Position numbers and translations under genes: made by a program | Assembly (NCBI GenBank): GCA_044508675.1 | Contig: JBIQHF010000012.1 | Coordinates: 1 to 64,000 of the forward strand | From: Raineyella sp044508675 | GTDB lineage: Bacteria; Actinomycetota; Actinomycetes; Propionibacteriales; Propionibacteriaceae | DNA: 64,000 nt | Reading direction: 5' to 3' | Notes under the pieces: generated by a model | Database searches by the model: none | Told to the model about the DNA's origin: nothing | The model's input: only the letters and a program-made list of their open reading frames with translations | Shown: one piece after another, positions 17,770 through 25,797 of the stretch | Numbering within the stretch: position 1 is the stretch's first letter | How the letters are laid out: each line of letters opens with the position of its first letter

Positions 17770-20759
17770 CAGCGATACTCGCCGTCCATTTCGGGCTGGC
17801 GATCCTCGCGCCGGCGTTCACCCGCCTGCTCGGTCAACGAGTCTTCCTGCTCTTCGCGCTGGCCCCCGCCGCGGCGGCGGTCTGGCTGCTGAACCTGGCA
17901 CCCACGATCCTGGCCGGGGGCGTGTACGAGGTCAGCAGCAGCTGGGTCCCGACCATCGACCTGATGATCCACTTCCGGATCGGGCTGCTCCAATGGGTCC
18001 TCGGGCTGGTCGTGTCGGTGATCGGTGCGCTGGTGCTGTTCTACTGCCGCTGGTACTTCCTTGCCGACCGGCCCCAGAGCCGAGTGGCCGGCCTGCTGGT
18101 CGGATTCGCCGGCTCCATGCTCGGTCTGGTCAGCGCTGACAACCTGCTGTTCCTGTACGTGTTCTGGGAGCTGACCACGGTCTTCTCCTACCTGCTGGTC
18201 GGTCACAATCCGTTGCGCGCCGCCAACCGTGGTGCCGCACTGACCGCCCTGCTGGTCACCAGCTTCGGCGGACTGGCGATGCTGGGTGGCTTCGTGATGC
18301 TCGGCGCGGCCGCGGGCAACTATTCGATCGCGGCGATCATCGAGGCGGCCCCCCGCGGCCCGTCCGTGGTCGGCGCGACCCTGCTCGTCCTCCTGGGGGC
18401 GTTGACCAAGTCCGCCCAGCTGCCGTTCCACTTCTGGCTTCCCGGTGCGATGGCCGCGCCGACCCCGGTCTCCGCGTACCTGCACTCGGCCGCGATGGTG
18501 AAGGCAGGCGTGTACTTGATCGCGCTGCTGGCCCCCGGGTTCGCCGACGTGCCCGGCTGGCGCCCGCTGCTGATGACCATCGGTGCCCTGACCATGGTCC
18601 TGGGCGGCTACCGCGCCCTGCGCCAGCACGACATCAAGCTGCTGTTGGCGTACGGCACCGTCTCCCAGCTGGGCTTCCTGTTCGTGCTCTTCGGCAGCGG
18701 GACCCGGGCCGGCGCCTTCGCCGGGCTGGCGCTGCTGGTGGCGCACGCGGTGTTCAAGTCGACGTTGTTCCTCACCGTCGGCATCGTCGACCACTCCACC
18801 GGTACTCGTGACCTGCGGGAGCTGTCCGGGGTCGGGCGCCAGATGCCGTGGGTGGCGGCCGTGGCGACCTTCGCCGGGATGTCGATGGCCGGACTGCCCC
18901 CGACCGCCGGGTACTTGGCCAAGGAGGCGGCGTTCGAGGCGGCGACCAACTGGGTCAGGTTCCCCGGTGCGGACGGCACCGGGATGCTGCCGGGTCCGGC
19001 GGTCGTCATGGTCGGGTTGCTGGTGGTCGGCTCGATCTTCACGATGGCCTACACGCTGCGTTTCCTCTGGGGCGCCTTCGCCCGCAAGTCGTCGGTGCCG
19101 AAGACGACCGGGGTGGATGAGGTGCCGATCGGCTTCGCCCTGGCACCGGTGGCCCTCGGCGTGACCGGTGTCCTGCTGGGTGCCCTGGGGCCCGAGTGGA
19201 CGGCGGCGACGCTGCCGTACGCCGCGTCGATGGCCGACGGCCACGAGCCGGAGGGCCTGGCGTTGTGGCACGGGCTCACCCCGGCCCTCGCGCTGTCGAT
19301 CAGTTGCTGGGTGGCCGGTGCCGCGATGTTCCTGGCCCGCAACCGTGTCTACGACCTCCAGGGCACGATGCCGGCGATCATGCCGGCGAACGAGGCCTAC
19401 CATCGTTTCATCCGCTGGCTCGACCGGCTCGCGGTGGAGGTGACGGCGCGGGTGCAGCCGGGATCGTTGCCGATCTACCTGGGGGCGATCCTCGGGGTGC
19501 TGGTGCTGTTCACCGGTACCGCGGCGTTCACCCAGACCGGGCTCGGTGCCGGGGTCCGGGCCTGGGACAGCCCGGTGCAGGCGATCGTCGGCCTGGTGAT
19601 GTGCGTCGCCGCCTGGCTGGCGGCGAACTCGCGCGGCCGGCTGAAGGCGGTCATCCTGGTCGGCGTCACCGGCTACGGGCTGGCCCTGCTGTTCCTGCTG
19701 CACGGCGCGCCCGACCTGGCACTGACGCAGGTGCTCGTCGAGTCGGTGTCGATCGTGGTGTTCGTGCTGGTGCTGCGCAAGCTGCCCAAGTACTTCACCG
19801 ACCGTCCGCTGACGTCGATGCGCTGGTGGCGGATCATCCTGGCCGTCGCCGTCGGGGCGACCGTGGTGATGAGCATCCTCGTCGCGACCACGGCACGCAT
19901 CGCCACCCCCGTCTCGGTGGCGTTCTACAAGGAGGCGTTCGAGTTCGGCCACGGCAAGAACATCGTCAACGTCACCCTGGTCGACACCCGTGCCTGGGAC
20001 ACCCTGGGCGAGATCACCGTGCTGCTGATCGCGGCCACCGGCGTCGCCTCGTTGATCTTCATCCGTGCCCGCTACACGCGGCGGCCTCCGGCGGAGGAGC
20101 GCGACCTCTCCAACTCCCAGCAGCTCGCCGCCGGCCCGCCCCGCTACTCCTGGCTGAGGGGGGGCCAGACCCTCTCGCCGCTGCGCCGGTCGCTGGTGAT
20201 GGAGGTGATCACTCGGCTGCTGTTCCCGGTGATGATGATCGCCTCGTTCTTCATCCTGATGTCCGGCCACAACGCCCCGGGCGGAGGATTCGCCGGCGGC
20301 CTGATCGCCGGCCTGGCGCTGGTCCTGCGCTACCTGGCCGGCGGCCGACACGAGCTCGACGACGCCGCCCCGGTCGATGCCGGTACGGTGCTGGGCGCGG
20401 GCATGGTCGTCGCCGTCCTGTCCGCGGTGGTGCCGCTGGCGTTCGGCGGGACGGTGCTGCAGTCCTACGCCATTGACATCCACCTGCCGGCGATCGCCGA
20501 GGTGACGACGTTCGGCGCCACCTGGCCCCTTCTGGGGGACATCCACCTGGTCACGTCGGTGTTCTTCGACATCGGTGTCTACCTGGTCGTGATCGGCCTG
20601 CTGCTCGACATCGCGCGGTCCCTGGGCGCGGGCATCGACGTGCAGGCGGAGCAGGACCGGGCCCCGCTGCCGGTCGTCGGTGGCGGCGTGCGAGGTGGTC
20701 GCAGTGCGGTCCGGCTGCCCGCCCGTCCGTTCGAGGAGCCGCAGGAGAGCGAGGTCTGA
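17766..20759 (+). CDS. mrpA: Na+/H+ antiporter subunit A fused to subunit B (MrpAB)
   Basis: Very large membrane protein (997 aa), the main proton-translocating subunit of the Mrp complex. The N-terminal part (about 1-600) is the NuoL-like antiporter domain with the SAQLPFHFWLPGAM and LHSAAMVKAGVYL signatures. The next part is the DUF4040/MrpA C-terminal domain (LLFLLHGAPDLALTQVLVES). From about residue 815 the chain reads MEVITRLLFPVMMIASFFIL and GHNAPGGGFAGGLIAGLAL, the MrpB signature. The last about 30 residues are basic. Fusion of A and B explains why no separate mrpB is present. It starts inside the ndk stop. Confidence 0.93.
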   Translation: MTAILAVHFGLAILAPAFTRLLGQRVFLLFALAPAAAAVWLLNLAPTILAGGVYEVSSSWVPTIDLMIHFRIGLLQWVLGLVVSVIGALVLFYCRWYFLADRPQSRVAGLLVGFAGSMLGLVSADNLLFLYVFWELTTVFSYLLVGHNPLRAANRGAALTALLVTSFGGLAMLGGFVMLGAAAGNYSIAAIIEAAPRGPSVVGATLLVLLGALTKSAQLPFHFWLPGAMAAPTPVSAYLHSAAMVKAGVYLIALLAPGFADVPGWRPLLMTIGALTMVLGGYRALRQHDIKLLLAYGTVSQLGFLFVLFGSGTRAGAFAGLALLVAHAVFKSTLFLTVGIVDHSTGTRDLRELSGVGRQMPWVAAVATFAGMSMAGLPPTAGYLAKEAAFEAATNWVRFPGADGTGMLPGPAVVMVGLLVVGSIFTMAYTLRFLWGAFARKSSVPKTTGVDEVPIGFALAPVALGVTGVLLGALGPEWTAATLPYAASMADGHEPEGLALWHGLTPALALSISCWVAGAAMFLARNRVYDLQGTMPAIMPANEAYHRFIRWLDRLAVEVTARVQPGSLPIYLGAILGVLVLFTGTAAFTQTGLGAGVRAWDSPVQAIVGLVMCVAAWLAANSRGRLKAVILVGVTGYGLALLFLLHGAPDLALTQVLVESVSIVVFVLVLRKLPKYFTDRPLTSMRWWRIILAVAVGATVVMSILVATTARIATPVSVAFYKEAFEFGHGKNIVNVTLVDTRAWDTLGEITVLLIAATGVASLIFIRARYTRRPPAEERDLSNSQQLAAGPPRYSWLRGGQTLSPLRRSLVMEVITRLLFPVMMIASFFILMSGHNAPGGGFAGGLIAGLALVLRYLAGGRHELDDAAPVDAGTVLGAGMVVAVLSAVVPLAFGGTVLQSYAIDIHLPAIAEVTTFGATWPLLGDIHLVTSVFFDIGVYLVVIGLLLDIARSLGAGIDVQAEQDRAPLPVVGGGVRGGRSAVRLPARPFEEPQESEV

Positions 20760-21451
20760 TGGAGCCGAACCTCACGCTGGTGCTGGTCTCCGGCTTCCTC
20801 ATCGCCTGCGGCGTCTACCTGCTGCTGGAGCGGTCACTGACCCGGATCCTGATCGGCATCATGCTCGCCTCCAACGGCGTGAACCTGCTCTATCCGGTGG
20901 TCGCCGGCCAGGCCCGACAACCCGCGTTCGTGGGCATGTACCCGGAGTCCGACATCACCGACCCACTGCCCCAGGCGATGGTCCTGACGTCGATCGTGAT
21001 CACCCTGGCCACGACGGCGTTCCTGCTCGCCATGGCCTACCGGGCGGTCCAGGTGAACGGGCACGACGAGGTCCAGGACGACGTCGAGGACGCCGTCATC
21101 CGCCGGTTGGCCGCCTTCGACGAGGCCTCCGAGTCGTTCGAGGCCAGTGCTGATGCCGGGGAACCGGGCGAGGAGGCCGGCGCGGACCTCTTCGACGACT
21201 GGGAGCGGGAGCCCGACGAGGGCGAGGACGACGCGGAAGAGGATGACCGCCCGGGCTGGTACGACGTACCGCCCCTGGCGGATGGCAGGGCGGCCGTGGA
21301 GGCGCCGCAACAGGGTGGGTCGTCGGAGGGGTTCGTTGGGCCCGGCGGAGGCGACGCGACGCCCGGGACGCCAGCGGACGACCACCAGGCAGGGGCAACC
21401 ACACCGACGCAGGTAGGGAAAGCGGCCGGGACCGGGGAGGTGACGTCATGA
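20759..21451 (+). CDS. mrpC: Na+/H+ antiporter subunit C with long acidic tail
   Basis: NuoK-like Mrp subunit, 230 aa. The first about 105 residues hold three membrane helices with LLLERSLTRILIGIMLASNG and PLPQAMVLTSIVITLATTAF, the MrpC/MnhC signature. The remaining about 120 residues are a predicted disordered cytoplasmic tail rich in Asp, Glu, Gly and Pro. That makes the protein about twice the usual length. It overlaps mrpA (TGATG) and its stop overlaps the mrpD start. Confidence 0.92.
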   Translation: MEPNLTLVLVSGFLIACGVYLLLERSLTRILIGIMLASNGVNLLYPVVAGQARQPAFVGMYPESDITDPLPQAMVLTSIVITLATTAFLLAMAYRAVQVNGHDEVQDDVEDAVIRRLAAFDEASESFEASADAGEPGEEAGADLFDDWEREPDEGEDDAEEDDRPGWYDVPPLADGRAAVEAPQQGGSSEGFVGPGGGDATPGTPADDHQAGATTPTQVGKAAGTGEVTS

Positions 21452-22974
21452 TCTGGACCTGGTTGTTGCCGATGCCGGTGCTGCTCGCGCTCTTCGGTGC
21501 CGGGCTGACCCTGATCCTCGGTCGTCGCCCGAACGGGCAGCGCGCCGTGTCGGTCACGGTGCTGTCCCTGATCCTGGTCGTCGCCGGGGCCCTGATGTAC
21601 CTGGCCGACACCCGTGGCCCGCAGGTGCTGTGGATCGCCGGGTGGCCGGCACCACTGGGGATCTCGCTGGTGGCGGATCGACTCTCGTCGCTGTTGCTGT
21701 TCGTCTCGGCGCTGATCTGCCTCCTCGTGCTGTTGTTCTCCCTCGGACAGGACCAGGAGGAGCGGCAGCGCGAGACCCCCATCTCGATCTACCACCCGAC
21801 CTACCTGGCGCTGACCGCGGGCGTGTCCAATGCGTTCCTGACCGGCGACCTGTTCAACCTGTACGTGGGCTTCGAGATGCTCCTGTTCGCCTCCTTCGTC
21901 CTGCTCACGCTGGGCGGCACGGGCGAGCGGATCCGCGCCGGCACCACGTACGTGGTGGTCTCGTTGGTCAGCTCGCTGCTGTTCCTGGTCGCCCTGGCCG
22001 CGGTGTACGGGGCCACCGGCACCGTCAACATGGCGCAGGCCGGGGTGCGGCTGGCAGAACTGCCGCAGGAGGTCCAGCAGGTCATCCATCTCCTGCTGCT
22101 CACGACGTTCGGGATCAAGGCAGCGGTGTTCCCGCTCTCGGCGTGGCTGCCGGACTCCTACCCGACCGCGCCGGCCCCGGTGACCGCGGTCTTCGCCGGC
22201 CTGCTGACCAAGGTCGGGGTCTACGCGATGATCCGGACCCAGACGGTGCTGTTCCCGGAGAACGACATGCGCGTGCCGATGATGGTGATCGGTATCCTCA
22301 CCATGGTGCTGGGCATCCTGGGTGCCATCGCCCAGGGCGAGATCAAGCGCATGCTGTCGTTCACCCTGGTCAGTCACATCGGCTACATGGTCTTCGGCAT
22401 CGCCCTCGACACCGATGGCGGCCTGTCCGGCGCGATCTTCTACACCGCCCACCACATCATCGTGCAGACCACCCTGTTCCTGGTCGCCGGGCTGATCGAG
22501 AGACGTGGCGGATCGACCTCACTCAACGAACTGGGCGGGTTGGCGGCGGCGTCCCCCGCGCTGGGGGCTCTTTTCCTGGTCCCCGCCCTCAACCTGGCCG
22601 GTATTCCACCGATGTCGGGTTTCCTGGGCAAGGTCGGCCTGCTGCGCGCCGGCGTCGCGGCCGAGGACTGGCTGGCCGGGCTGGGGGTGGCCGCGGTGCT
22701 ACTGACCAGTCTGCTCACCCTCTTCGCCATGGCGAAGGTGTGGAACCGGGCCTTCTGGCAGCGCATGCCGCTGGTCGAGAACGAGGACGGCAAACTGGTC
22801 GAGGCCGGCCAGCCCATGCAGGCCTCGATGGCCGTCGTCGCGGGCGTGCTGGTCGCCATCGGCCTGTCCATCTCGGTCATCGCCGGTCCGCTGTACGGCT
22901 ACACCGACCGGGCCGCCACGGATACCCGCAATGGGGGCTATATCGCCGCCGTGTTCCCTGAGGGGGTGCGGTGA
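21448..22974 (+). CDS. mrpD: Na+/H+ antiporter subunit D
   Basis: NuoN/NuoM-like proton channel subunit of 508 aa with about 14 hydrophobic segments. Signatures include FEMLLFASFVLL, GIKAAVFPLSAWLPDSYPTAP and the lysine-containing FAGLLTKVGVYAM, which form the proton path in Mrp and complex I subunits. ATG 21448 overlaps the mrpC stop by 4 bp and the stop overlaps the start of mrpE. The whole mrpA-G group reads as a single, coupled message for sodium export and alkaline pH or salt tolerance. Confidence 0.95.
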   Translation: MIWTWLLPMPVLLALFGAGLTLILGRRPNGQRAVSVTVLSLILVVAGALMYLADTRGPQVLWIAGWPAPLGISLVADRLSSLLLFVSALICLLVLLFSLGQDQEERQRETPISIYHPTYLALTAGVSNAFLTGDLFNLYVGFEMLLFASFVLLTLGGTGERIRAGTTYVVVSLVSSLLFLVALAAVYGATGTVNMAQAGVRLAELPQEVQQVIHLLLLTTFGIKAAVFPLSAWLPDSYPTAPAPVTAVFAGLLTKVGVYAMIRTQTVLFPENDMRVPMMVIGILTMVLGILGAIAQGEIKRMLSFTLVSHIGYMVFGIALDTDGGLSGAIFYTAHHIIVQTTLFLVAGLIERRGGSTSLNELGGLAAASPALGALFLVPALNLAGIPPMSGFLGKVGLLRAGVAAEDWLAGLGVAAVLLTSLLTLFAMAKVWNRAFWQRMPLVENEDGKLVEAGQPMQASMAVVAGVLVAIGLSISVIAGPLYGYTDRAATDTRNGGYIAAVFPEGVR

Positions 22975-23663
22975 TGCCCGAGCGTCCTGTTCCGGAGCGC
23001 GGCCATGTCCCCGACGTCGACCGGGCCCCCTCACGTTTCGGTAAGATCGGCTGGCGATCGTCACTGGTGGGGGTGCTGATCTGGTGCATCCTGTGGGGCA
23101 AGATCGACCTGCTCACCATTTTCGGTGGCCTGGCCATCACCTGGGGCGTAGCCCTGATGTTCCCGTTGCCGGCGATCCGCTACCGCGGCCGGATCCGCCC
23201 CTGGGGAGTCCTGCGGCTGACCGTGGTGACCGTGATCAACCTGGTGGTCTCGTCGACCCAGGTCGCGGCCCTGGCGGTCAGCTGGCGTCGGCCGGTGAAG
23301 AGCGCCATCGTGGGAGTGAAGCTGCGCACGAACTCCGACCTGCTGGTGGCGATGATCGTCGAGCTGATCGGACTGGTGCCCGGATCGGTGGTGATCGAGC
23401 AGATGCGTACGTCCTCCCGCGTGTACGTGCACGTGCTGGACGTGAAGGACGGCTCCGAGCTGGAGGGAGCGTACGCGATGGTCCGGGGTGTGGAGGAGCG
23501 CGTCATCCGTGCCTTCGGCACCGACAAGGAGGTCGCCCTGGTCAACCAGGGACCACCGCGCGAGGACGAGCCGACCCTGGTGGAGCCCCACCTTGGGTGG
23601 CAGGCAGGGTCGCGGGGCGTGCGCAGCACGGACAACAGCCACGGACCCGAGGAGCGTCGATGA
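22974..23663 (+). CDS. mrpE: Na+/H+ antiporter subunit E
   Basis: MrpE family membrane protein of about 229 aa. The N-terminal about 30 residues are polar; then two hydrophobic hairpins (ILWGKIDLLTIFGGLAITWG and WGVLRLTVVTVINLVVSS) lead to the conserved NSDLLVAMIVELIGLVPGSV and VHVLDV segments. The C-terminal tail of about 40 residues is hydrophilic. The ATG at 22974 abuts a GTG at 22971; either start would be coupled to mrpD. Confidence 0.9.
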   Translation: MPERPVPERGHVPDVDRAPSRFGKIGWRSSLVGVLIWCILWGKIDLLTIFGGLAITWGVALMFPLPAIRYRGRIRPWGVLRLTVVTVINLVVSSTQVAALAVSWRRPVKSAIVGVKLRTNSDLLVAMIVELIGLVPGSVVIEQMRTSSRVYVHVLDVKDGSELEGAYAMVRGVEERVIRAFGTDKEVALVNQGPPREDEPTLVEPHLGWQAGSRGVRSTDNSHGPEERR

Positions 23664-24103
23664 GTCCGGTCGAAGTCGTCCGTACGGCCCAGCTGGTGGT
23701 GGTGCTGCTGAGCATCGGCACGCTGGCAGGCGCCGCGGCGTTCACCCTCTACCGGTTGAGCAAGGGCCCGACCAGCCTGGACCGGATCATCGCCAGCGAC
23801 CTGATCGTCGGTATCGCGGTGGGGGCGTTCGCCCTGCACGTGGTGGTCTCGGACCGGGTGACCACCCTGCCGATCATGCTGGCGATCTCCCTGGTCGGGT
23901 TCATCGGCGCCGTGTCCATGGCTCGGTTCGTGCATGACCGGCCGGAAACCAGTCGCCGGGACGTCCGTCGGACCCGCCGGCACGGCGATGCCCGCGGTCC
24001 CGTCGTCCGGGGCGAACGGCCCGGTTCCACGGGTGCCCCGCGAACTCCGTCCTCCGGGTACCGGCACAGGCAGGACGACCCGTCCGTGGGAGGTTCGGAA
24101 TGA
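23660..24103 (+). CDS. mrpF: Na+/H+ antiporter subunit F
   Basis: MrpF subunit, 147 aa. The core (about 1-95) has three membrane helices with RLSKGPTSLDRIIASDLIVG, the family signature containing the conserved Asp. The last about 50 residues are a basic, Arg/Gly-rich extension not required by the family. The start overlaps the mrpE stop (ATGA) and the stop overlaps mrpG (ATGA). Confidence 0.92.
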   Translation: MSPVEVVRTAQLVVVLLSIGTLAGAAAFTLYRLSKGPTSLDRIIASDLIVGIAVGAFALHVVVSDRVTTLPIMLAISLVGFIGAVSMARFVHDRPETSRRDVRRTRRHGDARGPVVRGERPGSTGAPRTPSSGYRHRQDDPSVGGSE

Positions 24104-24597
24104 TCTATGCCGTCATGGACCTGGCCGCCGCGCTGCTGTGCCTGGCGGGGGCGCTGCTGTGCCTGACCGCGGCCGTCGGACTGGTCCGCTTCCCCGACCT
24201 GGTGTCCCGGATCCACCCTGCGGCCAAGCCCCAGAGCCTGGGCATCCTGGTGCTGCTGGTCGGTGTCGCGCTGCACGTGCGGACGTTGTCCGCCACGTTC
24301 CTCCTGGCGTTGATCACGATCCTGCAGATGATGACGGTGACGCTGTCGTCCCACGTGGTCGCACGGACCGGCTACCGGGCCGGCCTGGTTGAGCCCTCCT
24401 CGCTGGTGGCCGATGAACTGGCGGACGCGATCGCTGTCCGTACTCGCGCCGCGGCCGAGCGCTCCGCCCACCAGGAAGGCCCGACCCCGGCCTCCGACGA
24501 ACGGTCCGGCCCGGGTACGGAACCGACCCGGACGGCGAACCAGGCAGCACCGGACGACGTCCGGGCAGCAGGGGAGAACCGCCACGTCGAGCGCTGA
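24100..24597 (+). CDS. mrpG: Na+/H+ antiporter subunit G
   Basis: MrpG subunit, 165 aa, with three membrane helices in the first about 95 residues and the VGLVRFPDLVSRIHPAAKPQ signature. As in mrpC and mrpF, a hydrophilic tail (about 60 residues) extends the protein. It is the last gene of the antiporter operon; a 48-bp gap follows before the CPBP protease gene. Confidence 0.92.
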   Translation: MIYAVMDLAAALLCLAGALLCLTAAVGLVRFPDLVSRIHPAAKPQSLGILVLLVGVALHVRTLSATFLLALITILQMMTVTLSSHVVARTGYRAGLVEPSSLVADELADAIAVRTRAAAERSAHQEGPTPASDERSGPGTEPTRTANQAAPDDVRAAGENRHVER

Positions 24598-24645
24598 GGG
24601 CAGACCCGGCGTTCGACGTTTGTTGCCGGCTGAAAGAGTGGGGTC

Positions 24646-25797
24646 ATGTCCGCCCTGACCCAGCATCGACCAGGCCCCCGACCCACCCTCCCGCTCAGCC
24701 CGCAGGACTACTACGGCATGCTGCGCACCGAGCGGTTCCGGTGGTGGAAGGGACTGCTGGGGATCGTGCTGTTCCTGGTCGGCTTCTTCCTGCTCAGTGC
24801 GCTGTTCGGTACCGCCGGCATCATCGTCGACCTCGTCCGCGGCGATGTCACCCCGGAGCAATTCAGCGCCGACCAGATCGCCGAGGGCGTGCTCCCGATG
24901 GGGCCCGGCCTGTTCATCGGCAACAACCTGGCCCTGGCCGGGCTGATCCCGCTGTCGGTCCTGGTGAACCGTCTGGTCTTCGGGCAGCGGGGTGGTTGGC
25001 TCTCCTCGGTGAGCGGCCGCTTCCGTTGGCGGTGGCTGGCCTGGTGCCTGTTGGCGATCGGCCTGCCCTGGCTGGTGGCCATGCTCGTCGAGCTGTTCGT
25101 GGCCGGCGGCGTGGGGGCCACGGTGGTGCTGTCCACCCCGGTACTGGTGCTGCTGGTGCTGATGCTGGTCACCACACCGCTGCAGGCCGCCGGTGAGGAA
25201 TGGGGCTTCCGCGGCTTCATTCCGCGCTGTATCGCGGCGATGGTGCCGAATGCGAAAGTCGGCCTGGCGGTGGCGGCCGTGCTCAGCTCGGCGCTGTTCA
25301 TGGTTTCGCACCTGGCGCAGGACCCGTGGCTCAATGTCTTCTACTTCTTCCTGGCGCTGGTCTTCATGGCCCTGACCTGGCGCACTGGTGGGCTCGAGGC
25401 GGCGGTCGTGCTGCACGCGGTCAACAATGTCGTCGCGCTCACTCCGGTGATCCTGACCGACCAGCTCGGAGGCGCGATGGACCGCAGTGCCGGTGTGGGC
25501 AACTGGACCACTCTGCTGCCGATCGTGCTGGGCATCGCCCTGGTCTTCGTGGCCGGCCAGCTGGCCCGCCGCCGCGGGATCGCGCGGGTCTCGGCACCGG
25601 GACTCGCCGAGCTCCAGGCCCCGCGGGTGGATGGGGCGGCGGCTCCGGGGTCCGTCTGCGCCACGGACCCCGAGGCGGACACCTCGAGTGGAACCACTGC
25701 ACCGCACACAGACTCGGACCAATCGGCTCGGCGGGTTACTCTAGACGTCTATGAGCATCGCGACGACCCCCAGCACGGCGCCGACGACCGGCCCTGA
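24646..25797 (+). CDS. CPBP-family intramembrane metalloprotease
   Basis: Polytopic membrane protein of 383 aa. The catalytic set is E184-E185 and R189 in GEEWGFRG, H222 in FMVSHLAQD, and H257/N260 in LHAVNN. About eight hydrophobic segments lie between residues 36 and 320, followed by a polar tail rich in Thr, Asp and His. It has only general similarity to the CPBP protein at 4299-5189 and belongs to a larger actinobacterial subgroup. Its last 47 bp overlap the radical-SAM gene in another frame. Role unknown; membrane protein processing is the family default. Confidence 0.87.
   Translation: MSALTQHRPGPRPTLPLSPQDYYGMLRTERFRWWKGLLGIVLFLVGFFLLSALFGTAGIIVDLVRGDVTPEQFSADQIAEGVLPMGPGLFIGNNLALAGLIPLSVLVNRLVFGQRGGWLSSVSGRFRWRWLAWCLLAIGLPWLVAMLVELFVAGGVGATVVLSTPVLVLLVLMLVTTPLQAAGEEWGFRGFIPRCIAAMVPNAKVGLAVAAVLSSALFMVSHLAQDPWLNVFYFFLALVFMALTWRTGGLEAAVVLHAVNNVVALTPVILTDQLGGAMDRSAGVGNWTTLLPIVLGIALVFVAGQLARRRGIARVSAPGLAELQAPRVDGAAAPGSVCATDPEADTSSGTTAPHTDSDQSARRVTLDVYEHRDDPQHGADDRP

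Noticed and set aside
17763..20546. 927-aa open frame antisense to mrpA
   Set aside because: Composition dominated by Gln, His, Gly and Arg repeats; no recognisable domain, fully explained as a high-GC shadow of mrpA.
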